A stretch of DNA of 64,000 nucleotides, taken from the NCBI RefSeq assembly GCF_019746015.1, contig NZ_JAIESM010000065.1:1-64000 (forward strand). Reading direction: 5' to 3'. The notes under the pieces are model-generated. The model had not been told where the DNA came from. It saw only the letters and a program-made list of their open reading frames with translations, and did not search any database. The stretch's first letter is position 1. Each line of letters starts with the position of its first letter. A program made the translations under genes and the position numbers. This DNA comes from Sphingomonas sp. Its GTDB lineage: Bacteria > Pseudomonadota > Alphaproteobacteria > Sphingomonadales > Sphingomonadaceae. Below, in pieces: positions 6,905 through 17,120 of the stretch.

Positions 6905-7795
6905 TCAGCGCACATTGGCGCCAACCGCCGCTTCGATCAGCGCAATCGTCGGCGCCAGCATGCCGAAATTCATCGGCCGGCTGAGCCGATAGCCGGGGCA
7001 GGCGCGGCCGATGCCAGTGGCGGCCTCGAAATAATCACCTTCCTGCCCCATCGCGCCGACCAGCCAGGGGCGATAGGCATTGGCGCGGATCAGCGTGATC
7101 ATGTCGAGCGCGCGCAATGGCTCCAGCCGGGGCGCCCCGTCGGCCTGATCAAGCGCGATCAGCGCGCCGACCGGTGCCCAGTCCATCGTCATCGCCGGCG
7201 GATCGACGAAGAATTTGTCCATCCGCGCGGCCACTTGCGCGCCGCGCCGGTCGGCCAGATTGAGCCCTGCGACCGATGCATCCCACAATTTGTGCCGCCG
7301 GCCATCGGGCGCCACCCAGGGCTGGCCGGCCGCGTCAAAGCGGATCGCGCAGAAATCATCGGCGACATGGCCATGGCCGGCCTGGACGAGCGCGGCCGCC
7401 AGCGTCGATTTGCCTGCGCCCGACGCGCCGCAGAACAGCACCACCTGCGCGCCGATCCGCACCGCACTCGCATGCAGCACCACCTGCCCGCGCTGATGGA
7501 CGAGCGCGCCAAAGCCCGTGCCGCCCAGATAGAGCGCCACCAGCGCCATGTCCGCGTCCGGGGCGGGGTCATAGGTGATGGCCTGTCCGGCGCGCATCGC
7601 CATGCGCACCACGCCGGGCACGTCCACTGTCATCAGCTCGCGCGGTGCTGGCGGCGGATCGGCGGCGGGCGCCACCGCGCCACGCTGGATGACGACATCG
7701 GCGACACCCGCCGGCGCCGGGATCAGCCCGGGCAGGACCAGATCGCTGCGCGTGCGCAGCCCGCCAATCGCATAATGATAATCGGCTTTGCGCAA
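6905..7795 (-). CDS. HPr kinase/phosphorylase-like lasso precursor kinase
   Basis: This protein has about 296 residues from TTG 7795, preceded by GAGGGAG at a good distance; no ATG fits better. The C-terminal half has the HprK fold markers: LHASAV, the Walker A GASGAGKST (about residue 122-130) and VADDF. Small HprK-like kinases in other lasso clusters (ThcoK, PadeK) phosphorylate the hydroxyl of the precursor's C-terminal Ser. All four intact precursors here end in Ser, so the same role is inferred. The gene converges on the precursor array (35 bases between stops) and diverges from the B1-C-B2 genes, with 66 bases between starts. Confidence 0.82.
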   Translation of the reverse strand: MRKADYHYAIGGLRTRSDLVLPGLIPAPAGVADVVIQRGAVAPAADPPPAPRELMTVDVPGVVRMAMRAGQAITYDPAPDADMALVALYLGGTGFGALVHQRGQVVLHASAVRIGAQVVLFCGASGAGKSTLAAALVQAGHGHVADDFCAIRFDAAGQPWVAPDGRRHKLWDASVAGLNLADRRGAQVAARMDKFFVDPPAMTMDWAPVGALIALDQADGAPRLEPLRALDMITLIRANAYRPWLVGAMGQEGDYFEAATGIGRACPGYRLSRPMNFGMLAPTIALIEAAVGANVR

Positions 7796-7861
7796 CCCCG
7801 GCTCCCTCTCTAAGCTGGTATCAGGGCCGGCTTGCCGGCGCCATATTGGGCGAGGGGCGCA
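7796..7861. promoter_or_regulatory. Divergent intergenic region between kinase and lasso B1 genes
   Basis: These 66 bases separate two divergent starts and must hold both ribosome-binding sites (gaggggc for the right gene, gagggag for the left). They may hold overlapping promoters. A short inverted repeat gccggcttgccggc lies inside. No clear -35/-10 pair can be assigned by eye. Confidence 0.35.
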
Positions 7862-8134
7862 ATGCAGATTATCCGCAGCACCGAATGGCTGTCTGCCAAA
7901 GTTGGCGATGAAGTGATGATGATGAGCGCAGCAAGCGGCGTTTACATGGGGCTGGATGCGATTGCTGCGCGCATCTGGGACTTGCTGGAGGAGCCCAGCG
8001 ACATCGACAGCCTGTGCGCGCGGCTGGTTGGCGAGTTCGAGGTGGAACCCGATGAGTGCCGGCGGGATGTGGAGGCATTTCTGGACGATCTGGCGCGGCA
8101 GGGCGCCGTCACTCTGGCCGGCGCGCAAGCCTAG
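7862..8134 (+). CDS. Lasso peptide B1 protein (PqqD-like RiPP recognition element)
   Basis: This 90-residue protein starts at ATG 7862 behind gaggggc. The PqqD/RRE pattern is clear: a beta-rich start with GDEVMMMSAASGVYMGLDAIAARIWDLLE, then a helical part ending in VEAFLDDLARQGAV. Such proteins bind the precursor leader and deliver it to the B2 protease and C cyclase. As a free-standing B1 it matches the split B1/B2 arrangement. The C gene follows after 30 bases. Confidence 0.92.
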   Translation: MQIIRSTEWLSAKVGDEVMMMSAASGVYMGLDAIAARIWDLLEEPSDIDSLCARLVGEFEVEPDECRRDVEAFLDDLARQGAVTLAGAQA

Positions 8135-8164
8135 CCGGGCCGAACCGCGCGTGGCGCTGCCCCG

Positions 8165-10102
8165 ATGACAGCGATTGCCGCCTGCTGGCACAGCAATGGC
8201 AGACCTGGTGCCGCCGCTGCCCTTGCGCGGATGCAGGCGGCGCTCAAGCCCTATGGCCCGGATGACCAGCGCCACTGGCATGATGATGATGTGGCACTGG
8301 GGCGCAACCTGTATCAGCGGTTGCCCGAGGATCGCCATGACCGCCAGCCGCTGATCAGCGGCTGCGGGCGCTATGCGCTGGTCGCCGATGTGCGGCTGGA
8401 CAATCGCGACGAGATCGCCGCCGCGCTGGGCGAGCCGGCGTCCTCCGCCGATACGCGCTGCGACGCGGCCTGGCTGCTCGCCGCCTGGGAGCGCTGGGGC
8501 GAGGGGGCGTTCGACCGGCTGTTCGGCGATTTCGCGCTGATCCTGTGGGACCGGCACGAGCGCCGGCTGCTGCTGGTGCGCGATCCGATGGGGCGCCGGC
8601 CGCTCTTCTTCCATCGCGCCGGCGCCCTGGTGGCGGCTGCGACCATGCCCAAGGGACTGCACGCGCTGGCCGACGTGCCGCGTGCGCCCAGCCGCGATGC
8701 CGCCGCCGAGTATCTGCTGCTGATGCCCGCCGCCGAACGCGCGACGATGTGGGAAGGGGTGGAGCGCGTGCCGCCGGGCGCGGTGGTGACGGTGACGACG
8801 GACCGGGTGGCCGTGCGCCACTGGTGGCAGCCGCGCCGGCCCGAGCCCGATGGCACGCCGGGCGACTATGCCGAGGGGCTTCGCCATCATCTGGACCAGG
8901 CGGTTGCCGCCCGGCTGCGCGGGGCGGGCGATCTGGTCGCCACGCATCTCAGTTCCGGCTTCGACAGTTCGTCGGTCACCGCGACTGCTGCGCGGCTGAT
9001 GGCGGCGCAGGGTGGCCGGGTCAGCGCCTTTACCAGCGTGCCGGCGGCGGGATATCCCCCCATCAACAACCCGGACGCGATCATCGACGAAGGGCCGCTC
9101 GCCGCTGCCACCGCTGCGCTCTATCCCAATGTCGAGCATGTGCTGCTGCGCACCGGGCATGTGTCGCCGGTGGAAACGCTCGACCGCGATTTCTTCCTGT
9201 ACGATCTGCCGGTGCTGAACCGCTGCAACATGACGTGGTACACAGCGTCGCTGGATGGCGCGCGGCAGCGCGGCGCCAACGTGCTGCTCACCGGCGAAGT
9301 CGGCAATATGAGCCTGTCCTATAATGGCAATGAATATCTGGTCGAGCTGCTGCTGGCGGGCCGCTGGGGCCGGCTGGCCCGCACCGCCTGGGCGCTGAAG
9401 CAGCGCGGCACGCTGCGCTGGCGTGGCATTGCCGCCCGGCTGGCGCGCCCCTTCTTCCCGCCGGCGCTGGAGAAAAGGCTGCGCGGCGACCGGTCGTCAG
9501 TGATCGGCGACCCGCTTTACCATAGCGCGCTTCGGCGCGAGATTTTCGAGCGCGAGGCATTTCGCGAACGCGCGGCGGCGCGCGGGCACGACGTGGATTA
9601 CCGGCCCTGGCGCAATGGCTGGGACATGCGCCGCTGGGTGCTGGGCCGGGTGGATATGGGCGCTTATGCCAAGGGTTTTCTGGCCGGCTGGGGCGTGGAT
9701 GTGCGCGACCCGACCAGCGACCGGCGGCTGGTTGAGTTCTGCCTGTCGGTGCCGATGGGCGAATATGTGCGCGACGGCCAGTTCCGCAGCCTGGCCCGCC
9801 GCGCGCTGGCCGATCGACTGCCGGCCGAGCTGCTCAACGCGCGCGGCAAGGGCGTGCAGGCGATCGACTGGCATGTCGGCGCGGGCGCGGCGCGCGCGGC
9901 GATTGCCGGCGAGGTTGCCCGGCTGGCCGAAGACCCGCTGGCCGCCGAGCTGATCGATCTGCCCCGGCTCAACGCGCTGCTCGCGGTCTGGCCGGAAACC
10001 GGCTGGGATAATGTGGCGCAGACGGATGCCTATCGGCTGGCCCTGTTGCGGGGTGTCTCCACCGGGCATTTCCTGCGGCGCGCGCGCGGCGGCAATGGAT
10101 GA
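8165..10102 (+). CDS. Lasso peptide macrolactam synthetase (C protein, asparagine-synthetase-like)
   Basis: The 645-residue protein has an N-terminal glutamine-amidotransferase-like domain without the catalytic Cys2 (it starts MTAIAACW), then a PP-loop synthetase domain. The ATP-binding motif SSGFDSSSV sits near residue 263. In lasso clusters this enzyme adenylates the side-chain carboxylate of the ring Asp/Glu so that the core's N-terminal amine can form the isopeptide bond. Residues like GEVGNMSLSYNGNEYLVELL and the late VDVRDPTSDRRLVEFCLSVP match asparagine-synthetase-type enzymes. It sits between the B1 and B2 genes on one strand, which supports the assignment. Confidence 0.93.
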   Translation: MTAIAACWHSNGRPGAAAALARMQAALKPYGPDDQRHWHDDDVALGRNLYQRLPEDRHDRQPLISGCGRYALVADVRLDNRDEIAAALGEPASSADTRCDAAWLLAAWERWGEGAFDRLFGDFALILWDRHERRLLLVRDPMGRRPLFFHRAGALVAAATMPKGLHALADVPRAPSRDAAAEYLLLMPAAERATMWEGVERVPPGAVVTVTTDRVAVRHWWQPRRPEPDGTPGDYAEGLRHHLDQAVAARLRGAGDLVATHLSSGFDSSSVTATAARLMAAQGGRVSAFTSVPAAGYPPINNPDAIIDEGPLAAATAALYPNVEHVLLRTGHVSPVETLDRDFFLYDLPVLNRCNMTWYTASLDGARQRGANVLLTGEVGNMSLSYNGNEYLVELLLAGRWGRLARTAWALKQRGTLRWRGIAARLARPFFPPALEKRLRGDRSSVIGDPLYHSALRREIFEREAFRERAAARGHDVDYRPWRNGWDMRRWVLGRVDMGAYAKGFLAGWGVDVRDPTSDRRLVEFCLSVPMGEYVRDGQFRSLARRALADRLPAELLNARGKGVQAIDWHVGAGAARAAIAGEVARLAEDPLAAELIDLPRLNALLAVWPETGWDNVAQTDAYRLALLRGVSTGHFLRRARGGNG

Positions 10103-10145
10103 TCGCGCGGTGGACGCCGGTGCGCGCGGCGGTTAGCTTGAGCGG

Positions 10146-10628
10146 ATGCGCCAGTCCCCCGTCCTTCGCCGCGCGCGCACGCTGGCCAGCCTTGGCCCCG
10201 CGCGGCTGGCGCTGCTCGCGGAGGCGGCCCTGGCGCTGGCCTGGGCGCGGCTGACCATCCTGTTGACGCCATCAATGGCGCCCGCGTCGCGCTGGGGTGT
10301 GCTGGTTCCGGCGGACGATCCGGGGGCGGGATCCGGCCTGATCGCGAGCGACGCGCACCGGCTGGCAACCGCCAGGCAGATCGGCTGGGCAGTGGCGACG
10401 GCGGCGCGGCTGGTGCCGTTTCGCGCAGTCTGCCTGCCTCAGGCGCTCGCCGCGCGCGCGATGCTGGCGCGGCGCGGCACCCCGAGCGTGCTGCACTTCG
10501 GCGCCCGGCGCGATGACGCGCGCGCGATGGTGGCGCATGCCTGGCTCGACGCGGCCGGCGCACGCGTGACCGGCTATCCCATCGACCCCGGCATCGCCGA
10601 GATCGGGGCGTTTGTTAACCATCAGTAA
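10146..10628 (+). CDS. Lasso peptide B2 protein (transglutaminase-like leader protease)
   Basis: The 160-residue protein contains the B2 pattern: an N-terminal helical part, then RAVCLPQALAARAMLARRG with the probable catalytic Cys, MVAHAWLDAAG with the His, and a nearby Asp (probably YPIDPG). These proteins cut the leader from the core in an ATP-dependent partnership with the C enzyme. The start ATG 10146 follows a short gap after the C gene. Which sequence it cuts here is inferred (after AEAE-x), and the usual Thr(-2) is absent. Confidence 0.92.
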   Translation: MRQSPVLRRARTLASLGPARLALLAEAALALAWARLTILLTPSMAPASRWGVLVPADDPGAGSGLIASDAHRLATARQIGWAVATAARLVPFRAVCLPQALAARAMLARRGTPSVLHFGARRDDARAMVAHAWLDAAGARVTGYPIDPGIAEIGAFVNHQ

Positions 10629-10902
10629 TGATGTAAAATTTTGTAGCTATTCTTTGCTGGTTTTGAATGGCGATCTGCATCGCAGCGCAGTGATGGGGCA
10701 AGGGATCGCTTCTTTCTCGCCGATCGCTGATTGTCGAACTTGGCATAAACTTGCGACAAAGGGATGCGACGCTTGGCTCGTTGATGCCATAGTGGTGAAC
10801 TCGCCTATCCCTTGTAGCAGATAGTAGATTTACGATGGTTGTTTTGTTTGCACTGCACGCGCCGATATGCGGGTCGTCAAGCCCATCGCAGGGGCAGAGG
10901 TA
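10629..10902 (+). other. AT-richer gap between lasso B2 and exporter genes
   Basis: These 274 bases are clearly less GC-rich than the surroundings. No precursor-like sequence with the PxLxIGRVAEAE pattern occurs. The region may contain a separate promoter for the exporter gene, but I cannot define one confidently. Confidence 0.4.
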
Positions 10903-12678
10903 ATGCTTACGCAGAACAAGTCCGAAGCTCGCGTGATCGTTGCCCTGGCGACGTTCTTGAACGCCTTTGCGCGCCATGCCGGGATCAAGGGGCTGTGGGC
11001 TGTGGCGCTGTCGGTGGGGGCTGCGCTGACGGAGGCGGCGTCGCTGTTCCTCGTCGCGCCGGTGCTGGGCATCATTGCCGGCAGCCGCAGTGGCTGGTCG
11101 GGCTGGGGGGCTGACTATTGGACGCAGCTTTCGCCCATCCAGCAACTTGGCGTCGTCGTGCTTGTGCTGGGCCTGTTGTGGTTTACGCGGTCGATCATCG
11201 CGTGGCTGCGCGACCGCATCCTGGTCGAGCTCCAGCTCGGTTTCGTTGAATATCAGCGGACCAGCCTTGTCCACGCGCTTGCCCGCGCGCCCTGGCGCCA
11301 GGTGGTCGCGCTGGCGCATGTGCGCGTCAATCATGCGCTGGGGCAGGATGTGCTGCGCGTCGGGCTGGCGCTCCAGATGCTGATCCAGGCGGTGGTGGCG
11401 CTGATGGTGCTTGCGGCGCTGGCGACGGCGGCATTCGCACTGTCGCCGCCCTTGGCGTTGTTGGCATTGTCGATGATGGCACTGGCCGGGTTCAGCCTTC
11501 GCCTGGCGATGCGGGAGGCGCACGCACAGGGGTCGACCATGGTACAGGCCAATCTGGATCTGGCCGATACGCTTGCCCGGTTTCTGGGCGGGTTGCGGGT
11601 GGCGGCCAGCCAGAATCTTCAGGACGCCTTTGTCGACCGGTTCCGCCAGGGACTGGCCGATGTGCGGCTGAGCAACATCCTGTATCAGCGTCGCCAGAGT
11701 CAGGCGCGGCTGGTGGTGTCGGGTGCAGCGCTGATGGTGGGTGGCGCGGTAGCGTTTCTGGGGGCGGTGTGGCTGCAAACGCCGATCCCGCAGCTTGTTG
11801 CGCTGATCTTTGTCCTGGCGCGGATGGGCTGGCCCGCGAGCCACGTGCAGGAGACCGTTGCCCAAATGCTCCACGCGCTGCCGGCCTATGCCCAGCTGCG
11901 CGCCGTGATCGACGAGCTGGCCGCGCCGCCGCCCGCGCCCGACACCGCAGCAGCGCTGCCCGCAGCGGGCGGAGCGATCCGGCTGGTCGACGTCCGTTAT
12001 CGCCACCCGTCGCGTGACGGTGCGTCTGCCCCGGCACCGACGCTGGAGGGCGTCTCGCTCACCCTGCGGCCGGGCGTGCTGACCGGGCTGACCGGCGCAT
12101 CGGGCGCCGGCAAGTCGACGCTGGCGGACATCCTCGTGGGGCTGCTCGAACCTGATTCGGGCGCGCTGATGCTGGGCGATCAGCGGCTGGGTGCGGCTGA
12201 TCTGGTCCGCTGGCGCGACGAAATTTCCTATGCGGTGCAGGAGCCCTATCTGTTTCACGCCAGCGTGCGCGACAATCTGCTCTGGGCGGCACCGCACGCC
12301 GACGCCGGCAGCATTGCCGCCGCGCTGCGCGATGCGGCGGCCGATGATCTGATCGCCGCGATGCCGCAGGGGCTCGACACCATCGTGGGCGAGCGCGGCA
12401 CGCTGCTTTCCGGCGGAGAACGGCAGCGACTGGCGTTGGCGCGCGCGCTGCTGCGCGGCGGACGGCTGCTGGTGCTGGACGAGGCGACCAGTGCGATCGA
12501 CGTCGCCACCGAAGCGCGCATCTTTGCCGCCCTGCGCCGGCGCGTCGCACATCAGGCAGTGCTGGTCATCGCTCACCGTGCCGAAACGCTGGCCTTTTGT
12601 GATGAAATGCTGCTGCTGCGCGATGGCCGCCTGTTTCCGGCGCGGCCGGTGCTGCCGCTGGCCGGCGTGGCGGGTTAG
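10903..12678 (+). CDS. Lasso cluster ABC exporter (D protein)
   Basis: This is a 591-residue half-transporter with a membrane domain (about residues 25-330) fused to an ATPase domain. Walker A is TGASGAGKSTL (about residue 397), the signature LSGGERQ (about 503) and Walker B LLVLDEATS. ATG 10903 is preferred because GGGGCAGAGG lies just upstream; ATG 10867 is an in-frame alternative. Exporters of this type complete many lasso clusters and give both secretion and self-protection. Its place after B2 supports that job. It has no peptidase domain, as expected when B2 removes the leader. Confidence 0.9.
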   Translation: MLTQNKSEARVIVALATFLNAFARHAGIKGLWAVALSVGAALTEAASLFLVAPVLGIIAGSRSGWSGWGADYWTQLSPIQQLGVVVLVLGLLWFTRSIIAWLRDRILVELQLGFVEYQRTSLVHALARAPWRQVVALAHVRVNHALGQDVLRVGLALQMLIQAVVALMVLAALATAAFALSPPLALLALSMMALAGFSLRLAMREAHAQGSTMVQANLDLADTLARFLGGLRVAASQNLQDAFVDRFRQGLADVRLSNILYQRRQSQARLVVSGAALMVGGAVAFLGAVWLQTPIPQLVALIFVLARMGWPASHVQETVAQMLHALPAYAQLRAVIDELAAPPPAPDTAAALPAAGGAIRLVDVRYRHPSRDGASAPAPTLEGVSLTLRPGVLTGLTGASGAGKSTLADILVGLLEPDSGALMLGDQRLGAADLVRWRDEISYAVQEPYLFHASVRDNLLWAAPHADAGSIAAALRDAAADDLIAAMPQGLDTIVGERGTLLSGGERQRLALARALLRGGRLLVLDEATSAIDVATEARIFAALRRRVAHQAVLVIAHRAETLAFCDEMLLLRDGRLFPARPVLPLAGVAG

Positions 12679-12811
12679 GGTTTTTCTGAGCTTCTCCGAA
12701 GCCGCACCAGCCCGCCCTGCCGCCCGTAACGCCACTGGCAAGTGCTGCGTATATTTGGCAAGCACCTCTTCCCGCGCCGATTCCGGCGTTTGACCGCAGA
12801 TACGAGACGCT

Positions 12812-13717
12812 ATGCACGATCTTGCGATTTTCTATGAACACCCCGCCTGGTTCACCCCGCTATTCGCCGTGCTCGATGCGCGCGGGGTCGATTATGTCCG
12901 CATCGGCATAGAGGGGCACCGGTTCGATCCTGCCGGATCGCCGCCACCGGCCCGCGTGGTGCTCAGCCGGCTCGCCATGTCGAGCTTCCTGCGCTCCCCC
13001 GATCACGCCATCTACTACAGCCACGCGCTGTTCGCGCATTGGAAGGCGCAGGGCGCGCGCATCATCAACGGAGCGGATGCGCTGGCGGTCGATTCGAACA
13101 AGGCGCGCCAGCTTGCGCTGATGAGCGGGCTGGGGCTGGCCGTGCCCGAAACCCGCGTCGTCCACCGCCCGGCAGACATTGTCGCGGCCGCCGCCGAACT
13201 GCGCTTCCCGCTGGTAGTGAAGGCCAATGTCGGCGGGTCGGGCGCGGGCATCATGCGTTATGAAAGCCCGGAGGAGCTGGCGGCGGCGGTGGCCGAGCGC
13301 TTCCTGCCGACCAGCATCGACGGCGTTCTGCTGGTGCAGGAATATGTGCCGGCCGAGGGCGGGCGCATCACCCGGATCGAAACGCTGGAGGGGCGCTATC
13401 TCTACGCCATCGACGTGGCGGGCGGCGGGTTCGATCTGTGCCCGGCCGATGCCTGCCAGGTGGATGGCAAGCCGATCGAGATGGTCGCCGCGCACCCGGC
13501 GCCCGAGCTGATCGACGCGGCCGAGCGGATCGCCCGCGCGGCCGGGCTGGACGTGGGCGGGATCGAGGTGATGATCGACCACCGCGACGGCACGCCGCGC
13601 TTTTATGACATCAATGCGCTGTCCAATTTCGTCGCCCGGCCGCTCGACGTGCTGGGCTGGGATCCGCATGAAAAGCTGGTCGATTATCTGCTGGCCGAGA
13701 TCGGGAAGGTGAAGTGA
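12812..13717 (+). CDS. ATP-grasp ligase, RimK-like
   Basis: The 301-residue protein has an ATP-grasp core: LVVKANVGGSGAGIMRYESPEEL (ATP-binding loop), VLLVQEYVPAEGGRITRIETLEG, and the C-terminal metal-binding stretch GGIEVMIDHRDGTPRFYDINALSNF. These enzymes join a carboxylate to an amine or thiol through an acylphosphate. The substrate cannot be told from sequence. The stop overlaps the next start (TGATG at 13715-13719), so it is coupled to the flavin monooxygenase. It follows the lasso exporter on the same strand after 133 bases, so a link to the RiPP locus is possible but weak. Confidence 0.8.
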   Translation: MHDLAIFYEHPAWFTPLFAVLDARGVDYVRIGIEGHRFDPAGSPPPARVVLSRLAMSSFLRSPDHAIYYSHALFAHWKAQGARIINGADALAVDSNKARQLALMSGLGLAVPETRVVHRPADIVAAAAELRFPLVVKANVGGSGAGIMRYESPEELAAAVAERFLPTSIDGVLLVQEYVPAEGGRITRIETLEGRYLYAIDVAGGGFDLCPADACQVDGKPIEMVAAHPAPELIDAAERIARAAGLDVGGIEVMIDHRDGTPRFYDINALSNFVARPLDVLGWDPHEKLVDYLLAEIGKVK

Positions 13718-14742
13718 TGCGTTACGGTTACTGGATGCCCGTGTTCGGCGGCTGGCTGCGCAATGTCGCGGACGAGGGGATGGAGGCGAGCTGGGCCTAT
13801 ACCAAGCGGCTGGCGCAGCGGTCGGAGGCGATCGGCTATGACCTGTCGCTGATCGCCGAGCTCAACATGAACGACATCAAGGGCGTGGAGGCGCCGACGC
13901 TGGATGCGTGGTCGACGGCGGCCGCGCTGGCGGCGGTGACCGAGCGGCTGGAGCTGATGGTCGCGGTGCGCCCCAATTTCCACCACCCCGCGCTGTTCGC
14001 CAAGGCGGCCGCCAATATCGACCAGATTGCCGGTGGTCGGCTGGCGCTCAATGTCGTGTCGAGCTGGTGGGCGGACGAGGCGCGGCGCTATGGCCTGCAG
14101 TTCGACCAGCATGACGACCGCTATGCCCGCACCAGCGAGTGGCTGACCATGGTCGACGGGCTGTGGAGCGAGGACGAGTTCGATTTTGCCGGCCGCTATT
14201 ATTCGGCCGAACAGGCGATCTGTAGCCCCAAGCCCGTGAAGAAGCCCACCATCTATGCCGGGGGCGAAAGCCCGGCGGCCAAGGCGTTGATCGCCAGCCA
14301 GTGCGATGCCTATGTCATGCATGGCGATCCCGTCGAGGCGGTTGCCCCCAAGATTGCCGACATGGCCGCGCGGCGAGAGCAGATGGGCAAGCCGCCGATG
14401 CATTACGGCATGGCCGCCTATGCCATCGTCCGCGACAGCGAGGCGGAGGCAAAGCGCGAGCTGGCCCGCATTACCGAGGTGAACGAGCTGCCCGCCGGCT
14501 ATGACAATTTCGATCAGTGGCTGTCCGGCACCCAGCTGGAACGCGAAATGAAGATCCAGGAATATTCGGTCTCCAATCGCGGGCTGCGCCCCAATCTGGT
14601 CGGCACGCCGGAGCAGCTGCGCGAGCGGATCGAGGAATATGAAGCGGCCGGCCTCGACCTGCTGCTCCTCCAGATGAGCCCGCAGGAAGAGGAAATGGAA
14701 CGCTTCGCCGCGCAGGTGATCAAGGCCCCGGTCGCGGCTTAG
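13717..14742 (+). CDS. LLM-class flavin-dependent monooxygenase (SfnG/SsuD-like)
   Basis: The protein has 341 residues from ATG 13717. It shows the bacterial luciferase-like pattern: an N-terminal strand MRYGYWMPVFGGWLRN, LMVAVRPNFHHPALFAKAAANIDQIAGGRLALNVVSSWW, then YAGGESPAAKALI and NLVGTPEQLRERIEEYEAAGLDLLLL. This resembles FMNH2-dependent sulfone/alkanesulfonate monooxygenases. It would need a reductase encoded elsewhere. Coupling to the upstream ATP-grasp ligase suggests the two act on one pathway; whether sulfur scavenging or tailoring is not shown. Confidence 0.85.
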   Translation: MRYGYWMPVFGGWLRNVADEGMEASWAYTKRLAQRSEAIGYDLSLIAELNMNDIKGVEAPTLDAWSTAAALAAVTERLELMVAVRPNFHHPALFAKAAANIDQIAGGRLALNVVSSWWADEARRYGLQFDQHDDRYARTSEWLTMVDGLWSEDEFDFAGRYYSAEQAICSPKPVKKPTIYAGGESPAAKALIASQCDAYVMHGDPVEAVAPKIADMAARREQMGKPPMHYGMAAYAIVRDSEAEAKRELARITEVNELPAGYDNFDQWLSGTQLEREMKIQEYSVSNRGLRPNLVGTPEQLRERIEEYEAAGLDLLLLQMSPQEEEMERFAAQVIKAPVAA

Positions 14743-14751
14743 GTTGGCCAT

Positions 14752-14874
14752 ACTCCTCCTCCCCTTCAGGGGAGGAGGTCGGGAGGAGGGGCGTTGATGC
14801 CGGGCACGGCGCTTTTTTTGGCGAGGCCCCACCCCAACCCCTCCCCTGAAGGGGAGGGGCTTTGTTCAGTAGCG
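14752..14874. repeat. Pair of palindromes of a short repeat type
   Basis: Two near-identical palindromic units (cccttcaggggagg and cccctcccctgaaggggagggg) face each other across about 60 bases. A T7 run preceded by gccgggcacggc lies between them and could end transcription of the monooxygenase gene. Confidence 0.6.
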
Positions 14875-14910
14875 GCTTGAGGTGGTTTCAGCGGGGCTGA
14901 AACCGTTACC

Positions 14911-14985
14911 GCACCGGCCCGCTCCCCCACCCGGCCACCCATGAAATACTGCCGTTGGGTGGCCGGGTGGGGGAGTGGGCCGGTG
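14911..14985. repeat. REP-like palindrome family 1, copy 1
   Basis: This is a long imperfect inverted repeat: an arm of about 31 bases, gcaccggcccgctccccc-like, and its reverse complement around a loop of about 13 bases. Closely related copies lie at 34346-34423 and 44663-44741. A tttcag...ctgaaa hairpin sits just upstream at 14886-14903. Confidence 0.9.
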
Positions 14986-15008
14986 CCGCGTCAGCGTAGC
15001 CAAAAAAT

Positions 15009-17057
<2,049 letters not shown>

Positions 17058-17120
17058 TGGCGGCCTTCTACGCGCGATTGCGCGGCCGTGCCAGCCGCGC
17101 GCGGGCGCAGAGCGGCGGCC

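Noticed and set aside
7832..9160. Upstream extension of the kinase frame to 9160 on the minus strand
   Set aside because: The extension runs antisense through the B1 and C genes. The kinase start at TTG 7795 has a good ribosome-binding site and the conserved part begins there.
10612..10824. Possible 70-residue gene between lasso B2 and the exporter
   Set aside because: It overlaps the end of B2, has no leader motif and no ribosome-binding site. It is probably intergenic.
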